From positions 1-15,356 of the forward strand of contig JBBSEZ010000234.1 of NCBI GenBank assembly GCA_038239195.1: a DNA stretch of 15,356 nucleotides. Reading direction: 5' to 3'. Shown piece by piece: positions 9,158 to 15,180 of this stretch. The notes under the pieces were generated by a model that did not search any database, was not told the DNA's origin, and worked only from the letters and a program-made list of their open reading frames with translations. The position numbers were made by a program, and so were the translations under genes. The DNA comes from JBBSEZ01 sp038239195 (GTDB lineage Bacteria; Planctomycetota; Planctomycetia; Gemmatales; Gemmataceae). The first letter of the stretch is position 1. Each line of letters opens with the position of its first letter.

Positions 9158-10187
9158 ACTCTTCGGCGAACTTGTCTTCCCTGTCGTCCTGGCGATGTGC
9201 CGGGATCGGCACGCGCACGTCGCCGACGATCTCGTGCAGCAGCGCCGCCGGCGTGACCTTGCGTAGCCGGCTCTCGGGCCGCAGCAGCACGCGATGCGCC
9301 AGTACCGGCTGCACCATGCGCTTGACGTCGTCGGGCGTGATGAACGTGCGCCCGTTGATCGCCGCCAGCGCCTGGGCCGTGCGGAACAGCGCGAGCGATG
9401 CGCGGGGGCTGCCGCCGAGCATCACGTCGTCGTGGGTGCGCGTCCCCTGGACGATCTCGAGGAGGTAGCGGCGCACCTTGTCATCGACGTGGACCTCGCG
9501 CACGGCGTCCTGGCAGGCGACCCAGTCGGCGCCGCTGACGACGGGGCCGAGATCGTCGATGGGATGGCCGTGCTGGAGCCGCGTCAGCATCTTGCCCTCT
9601 TCCTCGATGCTCGGGTAGCCGATGCTCAAGCGCACCAAAAAGCGATCGAGCTGGGCCTCGGGGAGGGGGAAGGTTCCTTCGTGATCGACGGGGTTTTGCG
9701 TGGCGATGACGAGGAAGGGGGGCTTGAGCGTGTAGGTCTGGCCATCGACGGTGACGCGGCGCTCGGCCATCGCTTCGAGCAGGGCGCTTTGCGTGCGGGG
9801 CGTGGTGCGGTTGATCTCGTCGGCGAGGACCGTCTGGGCGAAGATCGGCCCGGGGCGGAACTCGAACTCGGTGGTCTTCTGGTTGAAGATGGAGACGCCG
9901 GTGACGTCGGTCGGCAGCAGGTCGGGGGTACACTGCAGGCGCTTGAAGGTGCAGCCGACGCTGCGGGCGACGGCGCGGGCGAGCATCGTCTTGGCGACGC
10001 CGGGCACGTCTTCGAGAAGGATGTGGCCCTCGCAGAGATAGGCGACGAGACAGAGGGTAATCTGCGGGCGCTTGCCGAGGATCACCTTCTCGATGTTGGC
10101 CAGCACCTTGTTCGCCGTGGCCTGCACGTCGGCCGCGGCGCGACGGCTTTCGCGGGTAGGGCCCTCTCCGGCATCGATCCGAGACAT
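9156..10187 (-). CDS. MoxR-type AAA+ ATPase
   Basis: A 343-residue AAA+ ATPase of the MoxR family (AAA_3), thought to act as a chaperone that matures or activates protein complexes, often those with VWA-like partners. Visible parts: Walker A in EDVPGVAKT (59-67), Walker B LADEINR (121-127), sensor-1 ATQNP (162-166), LPEAQLDRF (175-183) and sensor-2 region GGSPRAS (258-264), followed by the helical lid. The start is ambiguous: ATG 10187 gives the family's usual length; a GTG at 10199 adds four residues, and neither has a strong ribosome binding site. It is the first gene of a tight cluster with DUF58 and DUF4129, so the promoter should lie in 10190-10316, where I see no convincing box. All ATPase residues are intact. 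Confidence 0.93.
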   Translation of the reverse strand: MSRIDAGEGPTRESRRAAADVQATANKVLANIEKVILGKRPQITLCLVAYLCEGHILLEDVPGVAKTMLARAVARSVGCTFKRLQCTPDLLPTDVTGVSIFNQKTTEFEFRPGPIFAQTVLADEINRTTPRTQSALLEAMAERRVTVDGQTYTLKPPFLVIATQNPVDHEGTFPLPEAQLDRFLVRLSIGYPSIEEEGKMLTRLQHGHPIDDLGPVVSGADWVACQDAVREVHVDDKVRRYLLEIVQGTRTHDDVMLGGSPRASLALFRTAQALAAINGRTFITPDDVKRMVQPVLAHRVLLRPESRLRKVTPAALLHEIVGDVRVPIPAHRQDDREDKFAEE

Positions 10188-10316
10188 GAGGCTATCCACA
10201 GGGGTTGAAGGGCCGGACCACTGTGACCAGCATAACGCCCCAACGCGGGGGGAGCAACCAAGGGGGCTCGAGGTCGCCCGTGCCGAAATGCACGGCGCTG
10301 GATGCTACGCAGCAGT

Positions 10317-10759
10317 TCACACCACCTCCTGATAGTACACCGGCCGCCCCATGCGTTCCGCCTCCTTCGCGAGCCCGACGAGCTGGGACAGGGCGCCTGA
10401 CAGGTCGCGCAGCCGCCCCGGTAACTCGGCCGCTTGCTTCCACTCCCGCGCGAGCCCCACGCAGTCGGCCTTCTTCAGCCCGGCCAGGCGGCGAGGAAGC
10501 CGGCCCCCGCGACGTCGATGCCCGGCATGTCCTCCCTCCCGCGGTAGAGTTGGCCGGCGTACAGTTTCTTGCGCTTTCCCTGTGTGACCAGGGCCACGAG
10601 CTGCCGTACCGCCTCGTGAGAAACGCCCTTCACCCACGCATGAGGGCACTCCAGCTCGTTGACTCCGCCGATGGCGTAGTGCCAGGCGGCGTACGGTTCG
10701 CCGTCGCTGTCGTTCTCGATGAGGTCGAGGTCGGTCACCAGAAACAGGCAGACGTCCAT
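10317..10759 (-). pseudogene. Frameshifted gene of unknown function
   Basis: Two overlapping minus-strand frames look like halves of one protein of about 147 residues. The first half starts at ATG 10759 (MDVCLFLVTDLDLIEND, then HAWVKGVSHEAV and GIDVAGAGFLA) and stops at 10475-10477. The second half (LAGLKKADCVGLAREW, then GRPVYYQEVV) continues in the other frame to TGA at 10317-10319. The change of frame is near 10484-10500 and fits one lost base (or two gained). The start is well supported by AGGGAGG 7 bases upstream. I do not recognise the family; no signal peptide or membrane segment is visible. It is either a young pseudogene or a sequencing/assembly indel in a GC-rich spot (CGCCGCC). Confidence 0.6.
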
Positions 10760-10766
10760 CGTGGGG

Positions 10767-10773
10767 CCTCCCT
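10767..10773 (-). promoter_or_regulatory. Strong ribosome binding site for the frameshifted gene
   Basis: AGGGAGG on the minus strand, 7 bases before ATG 10759. It supports that ATG over the GTG at 10786 and shows that the first half still carries good translation signals. Confidence 0.6.
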
Positions 10774-10879
10774 CACGCTGGCTCACAGGTTCAGCGTGGA
10801 CGCCACGAACAGGGAGGGCTGATTGTCCGGCGCAGCGGGGCCAGGGTGCCGCTCGACTCGTGGCACCTGTTTTGCGCCC

Positions 10880-11491
10880 TCAGCGCCCGGCCACCGCGCG
10901 CTCCGACAGTTGCAGGTCCGCGAGCAAGCTCTGCCGCACCTCCTCTCCCAGGGGCCCGCTGTCGTGGGCGTAGCCCGGCAGCGCCACCGCGAAATGCGCC
11001 GACTGGCGCGGGTCGGCCAGGGCGGCCTTGCCCGGCCCGTCGAGGACGAACTGCACCCAGTGGGCCGTGCCGATGCAGCGGTCCTCCGGTCGGCACGTCA
11101 GCAAGTTGGCCGGGCAGCGGGCGGCGCCGGCGTGCAGACACAACTGCTCGCCGCACAGTTGCTGCCACGGCGCCAGCTCCTCGCTGAGCTGGCCCTCGTC
11201 GCGCACGGCGATCAACAGGGCCGCCTGCAAGCGGTCGCGCCCCGGCAAGAGCCGGTTGAACAGGTCGAGCTCGGCGCGGACGCGCGCCGGATCGCTGAGC
11301 CGGGCGATCCGGAGGACTTCCTGGGCCCGGAACCACAGCGTCTGACGGTTCTCGAAGAGGAGCGTCAGGCGCGGCCCGATGCGGACGCGCCGGTAGCGGT
11401 CGAGGTAGCGGAGGTGGGCGGTGAAGAACTCCTTGCGCCGCCCGGCGAACTCGTCGAGCGGGAGCAGGTCGTCGATCGTCAGCGCCTCCAT
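10880..11491 (-). CDS. DUF3501 family protein with a cysteine-rich insert
   Basis: A 203-residue member of DUF3501, a family of unknown function. Matches by eye are ALTIDDLLPLDEF (3-15), RRVRIGPRLTLLFENRQT (34-51), FRAQEVLRIARL (54-65) and ELDLFNRLLPGRDRL (74-88). After this the protein has five cysteines within 27 residues (113, 118, 126, 133, 139), which I do not recall as part of the usual family pattern and which could bind a metal or an Fe-S cluster, or form disulfides. The start at 11491 has GGAGG 8 bases upstream and begins exactly where family homology does; an ATG at 11506 is possible but lacks a binding site. It follows the MIP-channel gene by 23 bases on the same strand, so the two are probably co-transcribed. 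Confidence 0.75.
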   Translation of the reverse strand: MEALTIDDLLPLDEFAGRRKEFFTAHLRYLDRYRRVRIGPRLTLLFENRQTLWFRAQEVLRIARLSDPARVRAELDLFNRLLPGRDRLQAALLIAVRDEGQLSEELAPWQQLCGEQLCLHAGAARCPANLLTCRPEDRCIGTAHWVQFVLDGPGKAALADPRQSAHFAVALPGYAHDSGPLGEEVRQSLLADLQLSERAVAGR

Positions 11492-11499
11492 GCGCCGGG

Positions 11500-11504
11500 C
11501 CTCC
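11500..11504 (-). promoter_or_regulatory. Ribosome binding site deciding the DUF3501 start
   Basis: GGAGG on the minus strand, 8 bases before ATG 11491. The ATG at 11506 overlaps it and has no site of its own. Confidence 0.5.
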
Positions 11505-11514
11505 ATGCCAGGGG

Positions 11515-12285
11515 TCACTTCTTCTCTTCGGGAAGGACGGCGGCGGTGTAGAAGATGCCTCCCGCCAGCGCGCCCACGATGGGCCCGACCCAGTAGACGA
11601 GGTGGTCGGCCAGGGGGCGCGCGGTCGCCGGGCCCGAGGCGAGGGTGAGCTGCCAGACGGCCGAGCCGAACCAGCGCGCCGGGTTGGCGCATCCTCCCGT
11701 CAAGTGATAGCCGAATAGCACGATCGCGACCTGGGCCATGCCGACCAGCGCCCCGCCCAGCTTGGGCGCGCGCCGATCGAAGAGGCTGGCGAAGACGGCG
11801 ACCATGAGGAGGAACGTGAAGGCGAGCTCCAGCAGCGAGCCCGTGACCAGGCTGCCCAGCCCAACCACCCCCTCGGCCGGCAACAGGGCGCGCGTCAGGT
11901 GCGGAGTGCCCATGCGGGCCTCGCCGAGGACCTCTTCGCCGAAGAGCCCACGCAGGGCCAGCCCCGCCAGGACGGCGCCGAGCATTTGCATGGCGATCAG
12001 CAGGGTGGCGCGCCCGCCTTCGAGGCGCTTCAGCACCCACAAGGCCAGCGTGACGGCAGGGTTGAGACAGCCTTGCGAGAGGTGAAACGTCGCCGTCAGG
12101 ACCACCGCGAGTGCGCAGCCCGAGGCCAGCGCGGCCGCGAGGGCGGGCCCGCCCATCTGCCCGATGGCCTGACCGGTGCGCGTGTCGATCGGCAGGAAGC
12201 TGGCGCAGATGGTCCCTGCGGCGAAGAGGACCAGCATGAAGGTGCCGAACAACTCGGCAAGGCACATCCGCAGGTGTTGTTGCAT
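11515..12285 (-). CDS. MIP-family channel (aquaporin/glycerol facilitator-like)
   Basis: A 256-residue inner-membrane channel of the major intrinsic protein family. Both half-helix signatures are present: GCLNPAVTL (72-80, Asn75) and GGCANPARWFG (197-207, Asn201, Arg204), and six hydrophobic helices fit the fold. By ungapped alignment from the NPA motifs to AQP1, the selectivity filter would be Ser55/Val189/Gly198/Arg204 rather than Phe/His/Cys/Arg, which suggests a wider pore for small neutral solutes than a strict water channel; this is inference. The loop between helices 1 and 2 is longer than usual (PIDTRTGQAIGQMG, 32-45). Start ATG 12285 has AGAGG close upstream; a GTG at 12300 is an alternative. 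It is the first gene of a pair with the DUF3501 protein, downstream of the repeat region at 12366-12483. Confidence 0.9.
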   Translation of the reverse strand: MQQHLRMCLAELFGTFMLVLFAAGTICASFLPIDTRTGQAIGQMGGPALAAALASGCALAVVLTATFHLSQGCLNPAVTLALWVLKRLEGGRATLLIAMQMLGAVLAGLALRGLFGEEVLGEARMGTPHLTRALLPAEGVVGLGSLVTGSLLELAFTFLLMVAVFASLFDRRAPKLGGALVGMAQVAIVLFGYHLTGGCANPARWFGSAVWQLTLASGPATARPLADHLVYWVGPIVGALAGGIFYTAAVLPEEKK

Positions 12286-12365
12286 GAGGCCCTCTGGCAC
12301 AAGGGGACGGCGTATTCAAACCGGAATGGGCGGGCCTGTCAAGCCTGGCGCCCTCGGCCTGCCGC

Positions 12366-12405
12366 GGGTGATAGGGTGATAGGGTGACAGGGTGACAAGG
12401 TGAAA
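12366..12405 (+). repeat. 8-nt tandem repeat array, left arm
   Basis: Five 8-nt units run without gaps: GGGTGATA twice, GGGTGACA twice, then AGGTGAAA. The inner part (12382-12403) is the exact reverse complement of 12448-12469, so the two arms can pair over 22 bp around the central hairpin. Confidence 0.85.
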
Positions 12406-12446
12406 GACGAAAAGGGCCATGCCAGGCGCTTCGCCCGGCGTGGCCC
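12403..12446 (-). terminator. Rho-independent-type terminator for the secreted DUF7689-like gene
   Basis: On the minus strand, just after the stop at 12486, a GC-rich hairpin (GGGCCACGCC against GGCATGGCCC, 12414-12446, with one G-T pair and an inner GGCG/CGCC stem) is followed by TTTTCGTCTTT. It lies between the two repeat arms and may have come with them. Confidence 0.65.
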
Positions 12447-12447
12447 C

Positions 12448-12483
12448 TCACCTTGTCACCCTGTCACCCCCTCACCTTGTCAT
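12448..12483 (-). repeat. 8-nt tandem repeat array, right arm in inverted orientation
   Basis: Four to five 8-nt units on the minus strand (TGACAAGG, TGAGGGGG, TGACAGGG, TGACAAGG) mirror the left arm. The array begins almost at the stop codon of the secreted protein gene (12486-12488). Confidence 0.8.
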
Positions 12484-12485
12484 TT

Positions 12486-13193
12486 TCAGCGCGCCGCCCG
12501 CACGTACACCGCGACCGGCTGGCCATACTGCGACGAGCCGAAGCCGTCGATCGAGTCGGGGGTCAGGTGGCGGATCAGCGGCAGCTTGCCGAGCTTGCTC
12601 GACCAGGTCCCATCCTTGAGCTGCCGCGAGGCGTGGGTGCACTGGATGATCTGGCGGCCGTTGTTCTGCTTCACGTGGCCGTAGAGGACGACCTTCTGCA
12701 CGCCGGCCTGTTTGCGGTAATCGAGCGTGTTGATGCGCCGGTAGCCGTGCTGGGCGTAGAGCCGGTCGAAGTCGGCCACGTTGGCGCCCGGCCAGACCCA
12801 GCTCTTGGTGATGCCGCACGACCAGGCGATGCAGTTGTAGCGGGGCGTCTCCGCGGCCAACACCTCGAAGTTGTTGCCGAGGGAGGGGAACGCCCCGCTG
12901 GCGACCACCTTGGACCGCTCGCCGGGGTGGCGGGCCGTGTTGAGCGGGCTGACCGTCGAGCCGGCCGCCCGCAGCGCCACCCCGAAGCCGCGCGTCTTCA
13001 ACTGGCGGCTGACGTTGTGGGCGGTCCGGGCGTTGAAGGTGCCGTAGTACGCCCAGGCCCCGTTGGCCTTGCGGTAGTGGACGGCGTACCGGGCGGCGGG
13101 CGCCGTGGTGGCCGCCTTCGTTTGGGGCGCCAGGGCGGCGGGACCGACCACGGCCAGGGCGGCGAAGATCGCGAAGAGCAGGTTGCGAAACAT
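12486..13193 (-). CDS. Secreted protein: YxVxYR module plus DUF7689-like Cys/His domain
   Basis: A 235-residue exported protein. Residues 1-22 or 1-27 are a signal peptide (MFRNLLFAIFAALAVVGPAALA). The mature N-terminus carries YAVHYR (36-41), Trp47, Phe53, Ala58 and GVALRA (71-76), the module also found at 1172-1435 and 13322-14224. The C-terminal domain reads YNCIAWSCGITKSWVWPG (119-136), THASRQLKDGTWSSKLG (186-202) and a final YGQPVAVYVR (223-232). I recall this order (NCIAW..W.WP, then HA.RQL.dG.WtSKLG, then YG) from the DUF7689 family; Cys121 and His187 could form a catalytic pair, which is inference. Start ATG 13193 has GGAGGA 4 bases upstream. It neighbours the glutaminase-like gene on the same strand with a 128-base gap, and ends at the repeat/terminator region. 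Confidence 0.75.
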   Translation of the reverse strand: MFRNLLFAIFAALAVVGPAALAPQTKAATTAPAARYAVHYRKANGAWAYYGTFNARTAHNVSRQLKTRGFGVALRAAGSTVSPLNTARHPGERSKVVASGAFPSLGNNFEVLAAETPRYNCIAWSCGITKSWVWPGANVADFDRLYAQHGYRRINTLDYRKQAGVQKVVLYGHVKQNNGRQIIQCTHASRQLKDGTWSSKLGKLPLIRHLTPDSIDGFGSSQYGQPVAVYVRAAR

Positions 13194-13321
13194 GGTGTCC
13201 TCCGCAGGTGGCTGGCTCGGTTGGGGTCGTGCGGGTCGTTCGGCCTCTGCCAGCTACAGCGGAAGCCGAGGCGAAAAGGAGGCAAGAAAAGTGGAAAATG
13301 TCGCGATCGTGTCGCCCCCGC

Positions 13322-14224
13322 TCACGCCCGCCGCGAGGCGGGCAACGGAGCGGGCCGGGCCGGGCTGGCGAAGCGAGTCGGGCGAGGCTCGCGGGCCTTG
13401 TATTCCCGCATCTTCATCCGCGAGTAGGCCGTCAGGTCGGTCCCCGGGTCCTTGCCGGTCCAGTAGCCCGAGCCTTCGCAGCGGACGCGCTTCTCGTTGA
13501 GCGGCGCCTGCCCCAGGCGGGTGAGGCTGACGTGCGGCTTGAAGCGCGAGTTGGGCCTGCGCTGCGCCCCGGCCCAGGTGGCGATGCTGACCGGACGGTC
13601 GAACATCGACGGGTCGATGACGCGCCACGCTTCCTTGCCGTCGGCGAAGCGCACCCGCAGGATCGGGGCGACATGATACTTCCACGTCACGAACTTGCTC
13701 GGGTCGTTGGGCCGGCGGACGTGCAGCGCCTCGCCGTTAGCGAATGTCCACGCCCTGGCCGGCTTCATCCCCAGCGCCAGCATGTGCTCGATCATCAGGT
13801 GGGCGCGGGCGTAGCAGCCATCGTCCACGTAGCGGAAGGCGATGTCGGGCCGGTTGGCCAGGGTGCGGAAGACCTGCCCCGCCTGCTGAGGCGTCACGGT
13901 GGGGTAGCTCGATGCCTTCCGCTTCGGTTTCGGGAGCACGACGGCGGGCGCCGTGGGAGGCGCCGAAGCGGTGCCCGCCCGCAGCTGCACCTCCAGACCG
14001 CGGCGGTAGAGGTCCTGGGCGGCGGCGAGGGCCAGCTCGCGCGTCGGATAGGCGCCGCGGTGCTTCCAGTTGGGCTCGCCGGGCTGGCGGTAGAGGACGG
14101 CGTAGGTCGTGGGGGCGATGCCGACCGTGCTCCGGCTGGCCGGGGAGGTCTGGGCGCGGGCGGTCGCGTCGGCGCCGAAGAGCGACAAGGCGGTCAGGGC
14201 AATACAGAGCAATCGGCGAAACAT
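13322..14224 (-). CDS. Secreted protein-glutamine glutaminase-like protein deamidase with YxVxYR module
   Basis: A 300-residue exported protein. Signal peptide 1-24 (ARA|QT cleavage); then the shared module YAVLYR (41-46), Trp53, Tyr59, Ala65 and LEVQLRAG (77-84); a Pro/Ala linker (85-105); then a domain with DGCYARAHLMIEHML (135-149), WKYHVAPILRV (181-191) and VIDPSMFDRPV (202-212). These three blocks match protein-glutamine glutaminase (Gln_deamidase_2 type), which converts side-chain glutamine of proteins to glutamate with release of ammonia through a Cys-His-Asp triad, here Cys137, His184 and Asp204. The last 50 residues are basic and Pro/Arg-rich. The N-terminal module is not part of the known enzyme. 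Start ATG 14224 has a GAGGGGGGA stretch upstream. The substrate is unknown; the protein should act in the periplasm or outside. Confidence 0.78.
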   Translation of the reverse strand: MFRRLLCIALTALSLFGADATARAQTSPASRSTVGIAPTTYAVLYRQPGEPNWKHRGAYPTRELALAAAQDLYRRGLEVQLRAGTASAPPTAPAVVLPKPKRKASSYPTVTPQQAGQVFRTLANRPDIAFRYVDDGCYARAHLMIEHMLALGMKPARAWTFANGEALHVRRPNDPSKFVTWKYHVAPILRVRFADGKEAWRVIDPSMFDRPVSIATWAGAQRRPNSRFKPHVSLTRLGQAPLNEKRVRCEGSGYWTGKDPGTDLTAYSRMKMREYKAREPRPTRFASPARPAPLPASRRA

Positions 14225-14365
14225 GGTGTTTCCCCCCTCGGTCGATCGTCGAGATCGTTGGTGATTTCTTCTGTCGCGAGAGCGGCCTGGGCCGCTTGCG
14301 TCTCGCTCCGGAGGTGCCTACGCCCCTAATACTCCGCAGGGGGCCGAGCGTGACGTGGCGCGCGC

Positions 14366-14406
14366 AAAAAAGAAGGGCCCCGACCGCTCTGGAGCGGTCG
14401 GGGCCC
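14366..14406 (-). terminator. Rho-independent terminator of the ECF sigma factor gene
   Basis: A perfect 15-bp stem (14375-14389 with 14392-14406, GGGCCCCGACCGCTC and its complement) is followed on the minus strand by TTCTTTTTT. It starts 22 bases after the sigma factor stop, so the glutaminase-like gene downstream should have its own promoter, within 14225-14365. Confidence 0.9.
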
Positions 14407-14427
14407 GAAAAGTGTCGAAAAGGCCGC

Positions 14428-15180
14428 TCAGCCCTCGGCCGGTCGGCGCTGGAGGGCAGCCTGGCAATACTTGAGCAGATTCAGCTCGGCCAGCTCTTCC
14501 TGCAACTGGTCCTGCCCGGCGCCTTCGAGCGACTGGCGCGTCTCTTCGAGGAGCAGTTCCGAGAAGCGCTCGCGGGCCCGGTGCAAAAGCTGGCGCACGC
14601 CCGCGGCGCTGAAGGGCTTGCCGAGCCGCTCAGTCAGCGCCTCGGCCATCTGGGGCGAGGGCATGGCGGGGTGATCGACGCGGAAGCGCAGGACGGCGTG
14701 GTAGGGCTGGCCCGTCTGCTCCTGCACCAACTCTAGCCCCTTCCAGGCGCGCGAAAGGAGCTCCTGCCGCCAGCTCTCGCGGAAGGCCTGCTCGGCGGCG
14801 GCGTTCTCGTCGGGCGCCGGCACCGGCTCATCGCCTTCGAGGGAGGAGGCGCGCGGCAGCTTGCTCTGGCTGCGTCGCCAGTCATCGACGAGGTGAAACA
14901 GGGCCGTCTTGACGTAGCTGCGAAAGCGCCCGTGGGCCGGGTCGGCCTGGCGGAAGCGCCCCTGGATGAAGCGGAGGGCGAACTCCTGGGTCAGGTCCTC
15001 CGCCGCCGACGGGTCGCGCACGGCGCCCAGCAGGTAGCGGTAGACCGCGCCGCAGTAGCGCTGCATGAGCAGCTGCCGGGCCGCTGCGGCCTCGTCGGGC
15101 GAGCCCTGGTGGGCCTGATGCAGCATGGTCCACATCGTGTTGATGTGGCTGAGGTGCTGCTCGAAGTCATCGCGATTCAT
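14428..15180 (-). CDS. ECF-type RNA polymerase sigma factor
   Basis: A 250-residue extracytoplasmic-function sigma factor of a planctomycete-style type. Region 2 covers about 34-106, with YLLGAVRDPSAAEDLTQEF (49-67; core-binding 2.2 and -10 recognition 2.3/2.4) and YVKTALFHLVDDWRRSQ (89-105). Region 4 is about 172-212, with VRQLLHRARERFSELL (195-210) as recognition helix. A linker (110-135) and a C-terminal extension (212-250) make it longer than most ECF factors. Start ATG 15180 is taken because the region-2 lead-in begins there and GGAG lies 9 bases upstream; the frame stays open to 15327 but reads Pro/Gly-rich noise. No anti-sigma gene is next to it. It ends in a strong terminator, so it is a single-gene unit. 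Targets are unknown. Confidence 0.88.
   Translation of the reverse strand: MNRDDFEQHLSHINTMWTMLHQAHQGSPDEAAAARQLLMQRYCGAVYRYLLGAVRDPSAAEDLTQEFALRFIQGRFRQADPAHGRFRSYVKTALFHLVDDWRRSQSKLPRASSLEGDEPVPAPDENAAAEQAFRESWRQELLSRAWKGLELVQEQTGQPYHAVLRFRVDHPAMPSPQMAEALTERLGKPFSAAGVRQLLHRARERFSELLLEETRQSLEGAGQDQLQEELAELNLLKYCQAALQRRPAEG

Noticed and set aside
7774..9468. Long plus-strand open frames opposite the DUF58 and moxR genes
   Set aside because: Ala/Arg/Gly/His-rich translations without motifs, typical antisense shadows of high-GC coding sequence.
10192..10200. CTATCCACA, close to a DnaA box
   Set aside because: A single copy with one mismatch to TTATCCACA, at the start of moxR, with no AT-rich region or other boxes; not an origin.
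10278..10295. Small hairpin CCGTGC-GCACGG after the frameshifted gene
   Set aside because: Only a 6-bp stem with no T-run; too weak to call a terminator.
10783..10880. Minus-strand reading ending in PSLFVASTLNL before a stop, resembling a protein C-terminus
   Set aside because: It overlaps the end of the DUF3501 frame, has no start of its own and no recognisable homology; most likely chance in GC-rich DNA.
12366..12483. Regularly spaced repeats considered as a CRISPR array
   Set aside because: Units are 8 nt without spacers and are inverted between the two arms; no cas genes nearby.
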